From Natronococcus sp. CG52 (GTDB lineage Archaea; Halobacteriota; Halobacteria; Halobacteriales; Natrialbaceae): 64,000 nt of DNA. Within the stretch, counting starts at the first letter, position 1. Each line of letters begins with the position of its first letter. Positions 43,900-52,264 of the stretch are shown piece by piece. The notes beneath the pieces were generated by a model. The model saw only the letters and a program-made list of their open reading frames with translations. It made no database searches and was not told the origin of the DNA. The position numbers and the translations under genes are program-made. The stretch is from NCBI RefSeq assembly GCF_023913515.1, contig NZ_CP099391.1, positions 3,348,001 to 3,412,000 on the forward strand, in the 5' to 3' direction.

Positions 43900-44439
43900 A
43901 TGGAACGAAACGTGCTCTCCCGCAGGCAGTTCGGTACGACCATCGCCGCCCTGACGACAGTTGGACTGGCAGGGTGTTCGGACGACGAGACGGCGGCCGA
44001 CGACGATGACGACGGGTTCGCTCTGGACAACCCCGGCGATCTCACGATCTACTTCGAGAACGAGGACGGCGAAGCCGTCTCCACGGGTCTCGACGTCACG
44101 ATCGAAAACGAAGAGGAGGACTTTACCTCCAACCACGGCGACGACGTCAACGACGGCGAACTGTCGGGTGTCAGCCTCATCTACGAGGGCGAGTACACGG
44201 TGACCGCCGAGAGCACCGACGACGAGTTCGACACCGTCGAAGAGACCGTCACGCTGGAGGAAGACGAGGACGAAGAGCTGACGCTCGTCCTCGAGGGCGC
44301 GACCCCCGACTCCGAAATCGACGACGAAGGCGACGCCGAGGACGAGGAGGAAGACAACACTGAGGACGAAGAGGAAGGCGACACCGAGGACGAGGAGGAA
44401 GGCGACGGCGAAGAAGACGACGAAGACGACGAGGAGTAA
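43900..44439 (+). CDS. Tat-type lipoprotein with acidic repeat tail
   Basis: A 179-residue exported lipoprotein. The N-terminus has the twin-arginine [14 protein letters not shown] followed by the lipobox LAGC (Cys at about residue 26), so the mature protein should be membrane-anchored outside. A beta-rich domain (about 45-130) resembles a carboxypeptidase-regulatory-like or PEGA fold. The last 40 residues are a DEEE/GD repeat, an extreme low-complexity acidic tail. A TATA-like region is not obvious. Ligand is unknown. Confidence 0.82.
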   Translation: MERNVLSRRQFGTTIAALTTVGLAGCSDDETAADDDDDGFALDNPGDLTIYFENEDGEAVSTGLDVTIENEEEDFTSNHGDDVNDGELSGVSLIYEGEYTVTAESTDDEFDTVEETVTLEEDEDEELTLVLEGATPDSEIDDEGDAEDEEEDNTEDEEEGDTEDEEEGDGEEDDEDDEE

Positions 44440-44622
44440 CGACCGCGACCGCACGAGCCGACCGATCTCTTCCTACCCGTTTCCGTCCCTCGGCGCCTAC
44501 TGAAACCGCTCCCGTCGTTCGCACGACCGAATGCGAGAACGGGGAACGGCGTCCCGATCGGGACGGTGATCCGCTCGCAGAACAACCAAACCGATTTTAC
44601 GGTCCGTCACCGAGTTTCTGGC

Positions 44623-44979
44623 GTGTCGGAAGCGAATCCCGTCGAGCGCTGGCAGGCCCGACTCGAGGAGACCGGCGAGCTGACGCCGGAAATCGTCGAG
44701 CAGATTTCGAACCTGCACGGCGATCGCGGGGTTCGCGCCATCGAAGCGGTTAGCGAGAACCGGGTGAAGAGCTACCGCGATTTCACGATCGTCGTCGGTT
44801 ACGACGACGAGTACATCGTCGAGGACGGCGGCTGTACCTGCAAGGACAGCGAGTACAATCTCGACGACGAGGATCCCACCGAACTCTGCTGGCACGTCCT
44901 CGCGGTAGCGATCGCCCGCCGCGTCGGACACGTCGACTACCACGACATGTGGTACTCCGAGGTTCGCGAGTTTCTCTAG
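44623..44979 (+). CDS. SWIM zinc-finger protein
   Basis: A 118-residue protein with a SWIM domain. The signature CxCx(n)CxH is fully present: Cys71-Thr-Cys73 and Cys89-Trp-His91 in LCWHVLAVAIARR. SWIM fingers bind DNA or protein partners. The N-terminal 60 residues are charged and helical. GTG 44623 is chosen because it follows an A/T-rich stretch (GATTTTACGG, about 28 bases upstream) and the ATG-like alternative upstream reads into non-conserved residues. A hairpin-forming repeat begins 5 bases after the stop codon. Confidence 0.8.
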   Translation: MSEANPVERWQARLEETGELTPEIVEQISNLHGDRGVRAIEAVSENRVKSYRDFTIVVGYDDEYIVEDGGCTCKDSEYNLDDEDPTELCWHVLAVAIARRVGHVDYHDMWYSEVREFL

Positions 44980-44983
44980 GACC

Positions 44984-45108
44984 GAAGTTTTTTGCACGAG
45001 GGGTCGCCGCAGTCGACCCGAGTGCAAAAAACTTCGATGAAAAAGGCCGCTCGCTCCCTGCGGTCGCTCGCGGGTGCAACGCTCGTAACTCGACCGCAGC
45101 GGTACCTG
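44984..45108 (+). repeat. Hairpin repeat family, copy 1
   Basis: GAAGTTTTTTGCAC (44984-44997) is exactly inverted as GTGCAAAAAACTTC (45022-45035), with an inner stem GGGTCG / CGACCC. A block GATGAAAAAGGCCGC follows, then an irregular palindrome-rich part ending GGTACCTG. A second copy with the same order of parts is at 61449-61593. It sits right after the SWIM stop codon, so it may end that transcript. No ORF is present. Confidence 0.65.
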
Positions 45109-45155
45109 CTTCGCTTATACGCTTTTCACGCTTCTAACCAATTGACGAAACTGTG

Positions 45156-45989
45156 CTAGTCGGCCGCGGCGACCGGTTCGTCCTCCCGCAGTAGCCGGAT
45201 CGTGTCCCGAACCGTCTCGGCGTCGTCCGGATACGTTCCGTAGACGATCTCGTCCGCGTACGGCTCGACCTGCCGCGTGACGCCGGCGAGGCGGTCGGCG
45301 TCGATCTCGGTCGCCGACAGCTGGATCGCGAACGACGCCTCGAGGTCCTCGAGTTCGCGGGCGAAGCCGCGGGCGAGCGACTCGACCCAGTAGGTCGTCT
45401 CGTAGCCGGGACAACAGAGAGGGACGAGAAAGCCGTCGACGTGAGTTGCGAGCGCGTGCGGATCGAGCCCGGCGCGCTCCCGGAGGTTGCCCGGATAGGG
45501 GTCCGGATACAGCGTCGCGATCAGGTCATCCTCGACTCGAGTCGCCGCCTCGGCGACGAACCCGGTGATGACGTCGGTGCGCCACGCGTCGCGGTCCTCG
45601 AACTCGCTCGCGTCGAATCGGCGCTCGCAGCGGTCGCAGTGACAGAACGAGTCTCCCGGGAAACCGAGCGTGGTGAGTCGCACGTCGCCGACCGCACCGG
45701 CTCGTTCGATCCGCTCGAGCACGCCGGCGCGGTAGTCGGGATCGGTCGGGCAGACCGTTCCCCAGTGGTGGCCCTCCGCGTCGGGCGTCGCGCGCGTCCC
45801 GTCGGCGTCGACGGCCGCCCGGTCCGGTTCGTCGCGAACCGTCCCCGTATCGCCCCAGCAGGCGACGGAGTTGATCGCCCCCTCGAGCGGCGCCCGGCTC
45901 CGGCCGTCCACGTACTCGGTGAAGTAGTACGCGACGTCGCCGATGCCCGCTCGAGCGAGGTCGTGATCGTCGGTGAGAACGCCGTACAT
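45156..45989 (-). CDS. Conserved haloarchaeal protein, sugar-hydrolase-like motif
   Basis: A 277-residue soluble protein starting MYGVLTDDHDLARAGIGDVAYYFTEYV. Segments resemble strands of a TIM barrel, and the cluster SFCHCDRCERRF (about residue 115) looks like the Cys-rich loop seen in some glycoside-hydrolase-like TIM barrels. I do not recognise a specific family and the catalytic residues are not identifiable with confidence. It is separated by 56 bases from hisH, in the same direction. Confidence 0.6.
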   Translation of the reverse strand: MYGVLTDDHDLARAGIGDVAYYFTEYVDGRSRAPLEGAINSVACWGDTGTVRDEPDRAAVDADGTRATPDAEGHHWGTVCPTDPDYRAGVLERIERAGAVGDVRLTTLGFPGDSFCHCDRCERRFDASEFEDRDAWRTDVITGFVAEAATRVEDDLIATLYPDPYPGNLRERAGLDPHALATHVDGFLVPLCCPGYETTYWVESLARGFARELEDLEASFAIQLSATEIDADRLAGVTRQVEPYADEIVYGTYPDDAETVRDTIRLLREDEPVAAAD

Positions 45990-46045
45990 GGCTGTCGGTC
46001 CTCGGTGAACGTCCTTAAAATGATATCACGGGGCTGTGTCCGGCG

Positions 46046-46708
46046 TTACTCCTGACTGCAGATCTCAACGAAGTTCCGCAGAATCCGCAGTCCCGTCTCG
46101 CCGCTCTTCTCGGGGTGGAACTGCGTGCCGAAGACGTTGCCGGCCTCGTTGGCGACGATCGAGGGGAATACGCGCTCGTAGTCGGTCGTCGCGACCGCTG
46201 TGACCTCGTCGTCCGGCACGGCGTAGTAGGAGTGGACGAAGTAGGCGTACTGCCCATCGACACCCTCTACGAGCGGGTGGTCGCGCTCGACGTTCAGTTC
46301 GTTCCAGCCCATGTGGGGGACCTTCTGGCCCTCGGCGAACCGGACGTTCGTCCCGGGGATCAGATCGAGTCCCTGTACCGCGGATTCACCTTCGTTCTCG
46401 CCCTCCTCGCTGGTCGTGAGCAGCATCTGCATTCCGAGACAGATCCCGAACAGCGGGGTGCCGCTCTCGGCGACCTCGAGGAGGTCCTCCCGGAGCGGAT
46501 CGGCGTTCTCGACGCCCTCGCGGAACGCGCCGACGCCCGGCAGGACGACCCCGTCGGCGTCGGCGAAGGCGTCCGGATCGTCGGTGATCTCCACGTCGGC
46601 GCCGGCTCGCTCGAGGCCGCGGGTGACGCTTCGGAGGTTCCCCAGGCCGTAGTCGACGACCACGACGGAGGCGAGCGACTGCTGCTGATCGGACGTAACG
46701 GTGCTCAT
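46046..46708 (-). CDS. hisH: Imidazole glycerol phosphate synthase subunit HisH
   Basis: A class I glutamine amidotransferase of 220 residues that supplies ammonia to HisF in histidine synthesis. The catalytic Cys is in LFGICLGMQMLL (about residue 94), and the His-Glu pair in GTQFHPEKSGETGL (about 198). It begins with an alpha/beta strand VVVDYGLGNLRSV, the family's N-terminal motif. Other his genes are not in this window. Length is standard. It has no evident operon partner other than the conserved gene downstream. Confidence 0.95.
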   Translation of the reverse strand: MSTVTSDQQQSLASVVVVDYGLGNLRSVTRGLERAGADVEITDDPDAFADADGVVLPGVGAFREGVENADPLREDLLEVAESGTPLFGICLGMQMLLTTSEEGENEGESAVQGLDLIPGTNVRFAEGQKVPHMGWNELNVERDHPLVEGVDGQYAYFVHSYYAVPDDEVTAVATTDYERVFPSIVANEAGNVFGTQFHPEKSGETGLRILRNFVEICSQE

Positions 46709-46859
46709 ACCCGCTCTCGGGACGGCGGAAAGAAGTGTATTGCCATTGCCGCAGATAGCGTTGCGCGCAGCGCAACGGTGAAATCGAGGAGGCGAGGCCC
46801 GTGAGAGGGGACGGTCCCGGTAGCGCAGGTATTACGTGATCGAACCCGTAGCTCCCGAT

Positions 46860-47216
46860 ATGGTCGACGACGATCCGGAGGCGGTGGTACGGGACTACTA
46901 CGAGGCGGTCGACGACGAACGCTACGACGACCTCGTCGAACTGTTCACCGAGGACGTTCGGTACGAACGCCCGGGCCAGGGCGCGATCACGGGCCGGGAG
47001 GAGCTTCGAGAGTTCTACCTCGAGGGTCGGCCGCTCGAGGACGGCGCGCACGAGGTCCACGACGTCGTCGTCGACGGGAACACCGTCGCGGTGCGGGGCT
47101 CCTTTTCGGGTCGGCAGGGTGGCGACACCGTCGAGTTCGAGTTCGCCGATTTCCACGAGTTCGAAAACGGCGCGATCGCGCGGCGCTACACGTTCACGGA
47201 TCGGGACGAAGTATAA
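46860..47216 (+). CDS. NTF2-like (SnoaL-type) protein
   Basis: A 118-residue NTF2-fold protein, starting MVDDDPEAVVRDYYEAVDDERYDD with the typical first helix, and with VRGSFSGRQGGDTVEFEFADFHEF in the core sheet. The fold covers ketosteroid isomerase-like, dehydratase-like and non-catalytic proteins, so function is unassigned. A paralogue of similar length is at 56563-56886; the two share the EFADF block. Start ATG 46860 is preferred over GTG 46836. Confidence 0.78.
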   Translation: MVDDDPEAVVRDYYEAVDDERYDDLVELFTEDVRYERPGQGAITGREELREFYLEGRPLEDGAHEVHDVVVDGNTVAVRGSFSGRQGGDTVEFEFADFHEFENGAIARRYTFTDRDEV

Positions 47217-47599
47217 CGATATCAGATAGTAGTACGGTTCGTTTATTCAAAAACGCCCGTAAAACGTCTATTACGCACAGGCCCTACAGGTAGCCCGTTT
47301 TTAAATTGTGTCTCGGGGGCGTGAACTCCACATTTGAATACTACGACTAGCGACCAGACCGAATTCCAGTGGTGTGACCGTTTCGAACGAAAACCGCTTA
47401 CAGACGATATCGAAGTGCAACGGACGTTGTTCGCAATACGAAGGCGAGTCTCCTTACATGTACGACCGAAATAGGTCGGACGGGACGTTCGGATCCGTAC
47501 GTAACGAATCGTCCGATTTAGAGTCAACTGTAGTTCTGAACGAAGAAACCGGATCGTCGACCACCGGTAGGGAACTGACGGTTGGGACGAAAAAGGGAG
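47217..47599. other. 383-base gap without a recognisable gene
   Basis: The region is AT-richer than its flanks. Open frames in several phases exist but none has haloarchaeal GC3 bias, a credible start or a family pattern. I see no tRNA or clear hairpin. It might hold a regulatory region for the uracil-DNA glycosylase gene in the other direction, or remnants of a lost gene. Confidence 0.4.
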
Positions 47600-48196
47600 T
47601 TAGAAGCCGTCGAGTCGCGTCTGTCCGCCCTCGCTGCCGTCGACGTCGGCGAGCTCTGCGGCCCGCTGGATGGCGTTCTGGAACGTTTCCTCCTGACTAC
47701 GGTCATACAGCGTCGCCGCGGGGTGAACGCAGATCAGCAGTCGGCGCGGCGTATCGTCGATCCGGATGTCTTCGACGGAGCCGGCTTCCTTCGTCACAGC
47801 CACATCGCGATCGAGCAGGTGTTCGGTCGGGACCTTGCCGAGCGTAACGATCACGTCCGGGTCGAGCAGGTCGATTTCGCGCACGAGATAGCCGCGGCAG
47901 TTCTCGAGTTCCTCTTTCGTCGGGTCGCGGTTCTCTGGCGGACGACAGCGCACGCAGTTGGTGATGCGGACGGTGTCCCGATCCAGGCCGACGGTCCGGA
48001 GCTGTTCGTCGAGCACGGAGCCGCTTCGGCCGACGAACGGTTCGCCCTGACTGTCCTCCTGAGCGCCGGGTCCTTCGCCGACGAACACCACGTCGGCGTC
48101 CTCGGGACCGGTGCCGTTGACGATCTGGCTGCGCGACTCGACGAGCGCCGGACAGCGCGTACAGTCGGTGACACAGAGGTCCTCCATCTCTCCCAT
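47600..48196 (-). CDS. Type 4 uracil-DNA glycosylase (iron-sulfur)
   Basis: A 198-residue enzyme that removes uracil from DNA. The motif GEGPGAQEDSQGEPFVGRSG is the family's catalytic pocket (GEAPG form), and HPAATLYD is the second active-site motif. Cysteines at positions 12, 15, 81 or 84 and 100 match a 4Fe-4S site, as in type 4 (family 4) UDGs. NCVRCRPPENRDPT is characteristic of archaeal and thermophilic members. It lies convergent with the 47217-47599 gap and upstream of DUF99. In an organism with GC-rich DNA and hot salty habitats, repair of cytosine deamination is a clear role. Confidence 0.93.
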   Translation of the reverse strand: MGEMEDLCVTDCTRCPALVESRSQIVNGTGPEDADVVFVGEGPGAQEDSQGEPFVGRSGSVLDEQLRTVGLDRDTVRITNCVRCRPPENRDPTKEELENCRGYLVREIDLLDPDVIVTLGKVPTEHLLDRDVAVTKEAGSVEDIRIDDTPRRLLICVHPAATLYDRSQEETFQNAIQRAAELADVDGSEGGQTRLDGF

Positions 48197-48256
48197 GGCG
48201 GTTGCTCGGGCGGCTTCCTACTACGGCTTTCCGGTCACGACTTCCGGTGGCGCCGA

Positions 48257-48841
48257 TCACTCGAGCGAACTCGCGTACGAGTCCGCCGCTCGAGCCGCCT
48301 GCCGGGCGACCCGAATCGGTTCCGGACGGCCTCCTTCGGGGGTAAACGCCCGGACGACCGCGTCCGCGTCGTCGGGCTCGAGTCCGGTGCTCCGGACGTA
48401 GACGGTTTCGCCGTTGACCGACAGCGCTCGGCGCTCCGGCAGCGCGCGATACGTCTCGAGGCGCTGCTCGAGTTCCGCACCAGAAAAAGCGTCTTCGAGG
48501 CCGGCCTCGAGACCGGTGCTCGCTTCGAAGGTGACGGCGATCACCGGCCGCTCCGCGGCGTCGTGGATCGTCGATAGATCCAGAACGTTGTACCACGCCG
48601 GGGCGACGGCGCCGAGCAGGACGTACTGAACGTCGGGTCGCCCGAGTTCGCCGACGAGTCGGCGGACGGCCGTCGTCGCGTCGGTGCCGCCGACGGTACA
48701 CCGTTGGTACTCGAGGCCGTCAAATACGCGGTCGGCCCGGACGACGGCTCCGGCGACCGTACTTCGACACTCCTCGCGAGTACGGCCGGGTTCGTCGCGG
48801 TACGACTCGGCAACGCCCAGCGCCCGCGCCCCAGGCTTCAT
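48257..48841 (-). CDS. DUF99-family protein (UPF0215)
   Basis: A 194-residue protein, starting MKPGARALGVAESYRD, the DUF99 N-terminal motif. It has VFDGLEYQRCTVGGTDAT and YNVLDLSTIHDAAERPVIAV, matching the family. The fold is related to EndoV-like nucleases but function is not established. It is adjacent to and in the same orientation as the UDG gene, and follows the DUF5786 gene with no gap, so the three may be cotranscribed. Confidence 0.88.
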   Translation of the reverse strand: MKPGARALGVAESYRDEPGRTREECRSTVAGAVVRADRVFDGLEYQRCTVGGTDATTAVRRLVGELGRPDVQYVLLGAVAPAWYNVLDLSTIHDAAERPVIAVTFEASTGLEAGLEDAFSGAELEQRLETYRALPERRALSVNGETVYVRSTGLEPDDADAVVRAFTPEGGRPEPIRVARQAARAADSYASSLE

Positions 48842-49015
48842 TCAGGAATCGTCCTTGATCTCCTCCAGACGATCGAGTAGTTCGTCGCTCGAGGCGCCGT
48901 TTTCGAACTCGAACGATCCTTTGTGGCTGTTCTCTGACGACTGAACGGCGTCATCGTCGTCAAAATCAGCGTCGACCTCTTGCTGCTCGGATTCGTCGTA
49001 GCTCCCGAATCCCAT
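48842..49015 (-). CDS. DUF5786-like small acidic protein
   Basis: A 57-residue protein MGFGSYDESEQQEVDADFDD... ending DELLDRLEEIKDDS. It is the small, strongly acidic haloarchaeal protein type named DUF5786 from memory of its start and C-terminal helix. The stop codon immediately precedes the DUF99 start, so translational coupling is likely. No function is known. Confidence 0.75.
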   Translation of the reverse strand: MGFGSYDESEQQEVDADFDDDDAVQSSENSHKGSFEFENGASSDELLDRLEEIKDDS

Positions 49016-49141
49016 ACGGTGTTCTATTGGGGATTGGGACTGAAAAATTCCGCGGTAAGATGTGAACCGGTTGAAACGAGGGCTGCGGAGGCGCCGCGTT
49101 CGGACGCCATCGTTTTGCCACCGGCTCACGACGGTCCCCGT

Positions 49142-49753
49142 ATGGAGGTCCATCACGTCACCGAAGACGCGGAGACGTTCACGTGCAACGCCTACCTGAC
49201 GACCGACGGTCGGACGACGCTCGTCGACGCCGGCGGCTGGGACGGCGTCGTCGGCGAGATCCGCGAGCACACCGACGAACTCGACGCCGTCGTGATGACC
49301 CACCAGCACGGCGATCACGTCGCCCAGCTCGAGGCCGTTTGCGACGCCTTCGATCCCGACGTGTACGCCTACGACGACCACCCGACGCGAACCCACGAAC
49401 TCGAGGAGGGTGATACCGTCCAAATCGGGGACGAGGAGTTCGACGTGGTCTACACGCCGGGTCACGCCGACGACCACGTCTCGTTCGTCTCCGAGACGAC
49501 GCTGTTCTCGGGCGACGTGGTCGTCCACGACGACGGCGCCTTCGACTACGGAAGCTTCGGCCGCACCGACATGGCCGGCCAGTCGCGAGAACGGCTCATC
49601 GAGAGCATCGAGGAGTTGCTCGAGCGGCTGCCCGACGGCGTCGAACACATGTACGCGGGTCACGGCGACGTCTTCCACGGCGACGTGCGGGACGTCGTGG
49701 AGACGGCGCTCGAGCGGGCGGAGAAGCGGGAGCCGAAGTATCCCGACGAGTAA
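49142..49753 (+). CDS. Metallo-beta-lactamase-fold hydrolase
   Basis: A 203-residue MBL-fold enzyme. The metal-binding set includes THQHGDH (about 58), the GHADDHV segment (about 117), the Asp in LFSGDVVVHD and the late GHGD. This is the glyoxalase II-like arrangement with two metal ions. ATG 49142 gives MEVHHVTEDAETFTCNAYL. Substrate is undetermined; thioesters are a common class. It is divergent from the DUF5786 gene with a 126-base gap. Confidence 0.87.
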   Translation: MEVHHVTEDAETFTCNAYLTTDGRTTLVDAGGWDGVVGEIREHTDELDAVVMTHQHGDHVAQLEAVCDAFDPDVYAYDDHPTRTHELEEGDTVQIGDEEFDVVYTPGHADDHVSFVSETTLFSGDVVVHDDGAFDYGSFGRTDMAGQSRERLIESIEELLERLPDGVEHMYAGHGDVFHGDVRDVVETALERAEKREPKYPDE

Positions 49754-49867
49754 CAGCAGAGAGGAGCACAGTTTCGGTATTCAGAAAGACTCGTGAAAAT
49801 TCGTTCCGTGCAGGTCAAGCAGGTAACGAAGTGATAATCGAATTCACTGGTCACCGTCAGAAGTGGC

Positions 49868-49896
49868 CTGCTGAATACAGAGCGCGAATGCGGCAC
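49868..49896 (-). repeat. Inverted repeat, left boundary of an accessory segment
   Basis: The 29 bases at 49868-49896, read on the minus strand, match 52168-52196 at 25 of 29 positions. Core shared block: ATTCGCGCT(C/G)TGTATTCAGCA. The two copies are inverted relative to each other and 2.3 kb apart. Confidence 0.6.
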
Positions 49897-49926
49897 GAAC
49901 CAGCGGTCAACTCAAACGATGGGACC

Positions 49927-51060
49927 TTACTCGGCCGGTTCGTCGACCCGGTCAATTCGTCGCCGCCTTTCCGGATGCGGCCACTCGAAGACGAGCGCAC
50001 CGCCGACGAGGCCGGCACCGGTCGTAAAGCCGGGAACGTCGGCGGTATCGGTTCGTCTTCGGCGCCCGTCTCGTTTCCGTCATCTCCATCGCCGTCGTCT
50101 CCCTTCCCCGCTTCGATATTGTCAGGTTTCCGATGGGGCGCTGTCATCACTCGTCGGTCGGATCGTCGTCTGGACAGCCGGACTCGTCTTCGTCGTCGCC
50201 GGCGTCTACGTCTTCATCGCCCTGCTGGTCGTCGTCTTGGTCCGATTTCTCGTCTTCGTCTTCTGGCTCATCGTCCCTTTCGTCCGCATCGTCGAAACGA
50301 CGCATCGCGACGAGTTCCTCGCCCGTGTCGATGTAGAGTGTGTCCTCGTCGACGGCAGTGACAGCGGGCCGGTCATAGGCAGTGATGTCGGGGAGGTAGT
50401 CGTCGAACTCGAGGACCCACCGCTCCGAGCCGTCCGTATCGATACGGACGCTGTCCGTCCCAGCCCACACCGCATACTCGTTCCCAGTTGCGTCACCGGT
50501 TTCGACATCGAACCTGACACCGTTCAACGAGATGTTGTCATCCGCATACACGTACTGTCCAGTTGCAACGATTGGTTCGGTGATGACGTTGTCCTCGTCG
50601 TCGTGGGGAGAGAACCCGATCCCCCACCGTTCGTCACCAGTCGTGGCGTCGACCGCACCGAACGCCCGTCCGGAATCCTGTTCGTCGTACGTTGGACCGG
50701 CGAGCGCGGCGTAGACGGTGCCGTTCGCGACGGCGACCGTCTCCGGTCGGAACGAAGCTGGCTCTGGATCGCCGGCTTCGGAACGAATCGGACGCGCGTC
50801 GATCATCTCTTTTTCCCACCGGACCGAACCGTCGTCGGCATCGAACGCGTAGAGGATTTCATCGACGACGAGGTAGACGGTGTCGAAGGCGACCGTCGGA
50901 TCCGGAATCGACTCGTCGATCTCGAACTCCCGCTCCCACGCGAGTGAGCCGTCCGCGGTATCGAGCGCCGTAAGGTGGTTCTCGCCCGTGACGAAGAGCG
51001 TTCCGTCGGACACAGCCGGAGCAGAATAGAGCACATCTATGCATCTTCCGTTGACAATCA
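49927..51060 (-). pseudogene. Broken beta-propeller (PQQ-like repeat) surface protein
   Basis: The frame between 50147 and about 51060 encodes propeller repeats (LYSAPAVSDGTLFVTGENHLT, then LAWEREFEI, VYLVVDEILYAFDADDGSV, TGDERWG), as in PQQ-type enzymes. It lacks an N-terminal signal or first repeat, so the 5' end is missing. At the C-terminus the frame stops early (DDPTDE). Two other frames downstream then continue a plausible tail: an acidic DDGDGDDGNETG stretch and VPGFTTGAGLVGGALVFEW, a PGF-CTERM anchor, ending at 49927-49929. Several non-homopolymer indels are needed, so this is decay rather than an error. Confidence 0.7.
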
Positions 51061-51197
51061 TGACCGTGCTCACTGCTGTGGAATTCAGTTCGCCGCTCGA
51101 CGCGCACACCAGCGAGAAGCGTGCGTTTCGGGCATCGGATGGCTCGCCTCGATTGCCAGGTATCACTATCGGAAGTGCTCCGGAGAGGCAGGGCTGT

Positions 51198-51953
51198 CTA
51201 GCAGTCCTCGTCTTCGCGGACGACCCGAACGCGACCGGTTATGGAATCCTCGCCGATGGTGGCGGTCCACTCGTGCTCGCCCGGGTCGAGCCGAAAGCTC
51301 GTGTACGTCTGTTTGTACTCGCGAGGCTCGAATTCGAGCGACTGCTGGTTCACCACGTCGCCGACCTCAAAGGTTAACTCACCCTCGACGGGCTCGTCTC
51401 GGTAGTTCATTACGTCTATGTTGAACATAAACGACGCCGTGTCCCGAGTGTCGTGCATTTCTTTGACGATCACGTTCTCCTCCGCATCTACCGGGGTGTG
51501 AATGGAGATATGGTAGCCGTCGTCCCTGTCTTCGTAGCCCTCGTCGGCTTCGACGACGAACGTACCAGTTTCGCTCTCCTCGCTGGCGGTAACGGTCCAG
51601 TCGTGTTCGCCGGGACCCAGGCTGCGCGGGTGGAAGTACCCGATTTGCTCGTCCTCGCTCTCGCCGGGGCCGACCTCGAGCGTATCGACCTCTTCGTCGA
51701 TGTGTGCGATTTCGAGCGTGATCGGGACCGAGGCGGTTTCGTCGCCGTAATTCCTCACACAGACGTCGAAGACCGTCCACCCCCTCTCGTCGACGTGTCC
51801 CACGTCGTCCGCCGTTACTTCGAGTCCGAGGCTGTTCTCGTCCGTACCTTCACCCGTGCCTTCCGCCCCTCCCGCCGTATTCGAGACGAGGAAGCTTCCA
51901 GTCAGGAAGGTTGCGCTACCCGCTATGACCGATCGACGGTTTCGATCCAGCAT
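51198..51953 (-). CDS. Secreted protein with two Ig-like domains
   Basis: A 251-residue exported protein. The N-terminus has a twin-arginine-like signal (NRRSVIAGSATFLTGSFLV) followed by an acidic spacer. Two beta domains follow with similar layout (about 40-150 and 155-245): ADDVGHVDERGWTVFDVCVRNYG and KEMHDTRDTASFMFNIDVMNYR, each ending in a LxPGEHxWTA block. The repeats suggest internal duplication. It stops with EDEDC and has no anchor. A TATA region (GTATTATATCG read on this strand) lies just upstream. Role is unknown; it sits in the accessory segment bounded by inverted repeats. Confidence 0.75.
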   Translation of the reverse strand: MLDRNRRSVIAGSATFLTGSFLVSNTAGGAEGTGEGTDENSLGLEVTADDVGHVDERGWTVFDVCVRNYGDETASVPITLEIAHIDEEVDTLEVGPGESEDEQIGYFHPRSLGPGEHDWTVTASEESETGTFVVEADEGYEDRDDGYHISIHTPVDAEENVIVKEMHDTRDTASFMFNIDVMNYRDEPVEGELTFEVGDVVNQQSLEFEPREYKQTYTSFRLDPGEHEWTATIGEDSITGRVRVVREDEDC

Positions 51954-52167
51954 ACGTCGATCGTCTGCCGGTCGATATAATACTATCAACTAATTAGAAC
52001 GGTTGAGGTGTCAGGTACTAAATGATAGATGGGGTACAGTTGCGTTATCTGCAACCAATTACTGGAGCGAGTCGTAGAGATACTTCCGTCCGCCGAACCC
52101 GGCTCTGATCGTCGCGAATCGAAATTGGGGCCGAGATTACTACCTTTCGTCAATCGACCTGTGGAGA

Positions 52168-52196
52168 GTGCTGGATTCGCGCTGTGTATTCAGCAC
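52168..52196 (+). repeat. Inverted repeat, right boundary of an accessory segment
   Basis: GTGCTGGATTCGCGCTGTGTATTCAGCAC contains short self-complementarity (GTGCTG with CAGCAC) and is inverted relative to 49868-49896. The 311-base gap around it (51954-52264) holds no gene I can support; the promoter of the secreted-protein gene lies at its left end. Confidence 0.6.
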
Positions 52197-52264
52197 GACT
52201 CTACGTAACGAATCGATTCGCCCGGGTCAGAGGAAAACGGCTAACCAACTACTGGGAAGCGAAC

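Noticed and set aside
47243-47847. Open frames spanning the 47217-47599 gap and the UDG 3' end
   Set aside because: Weak GC3 bias, no plausible starts, and part lies antisense to the UDG gene.
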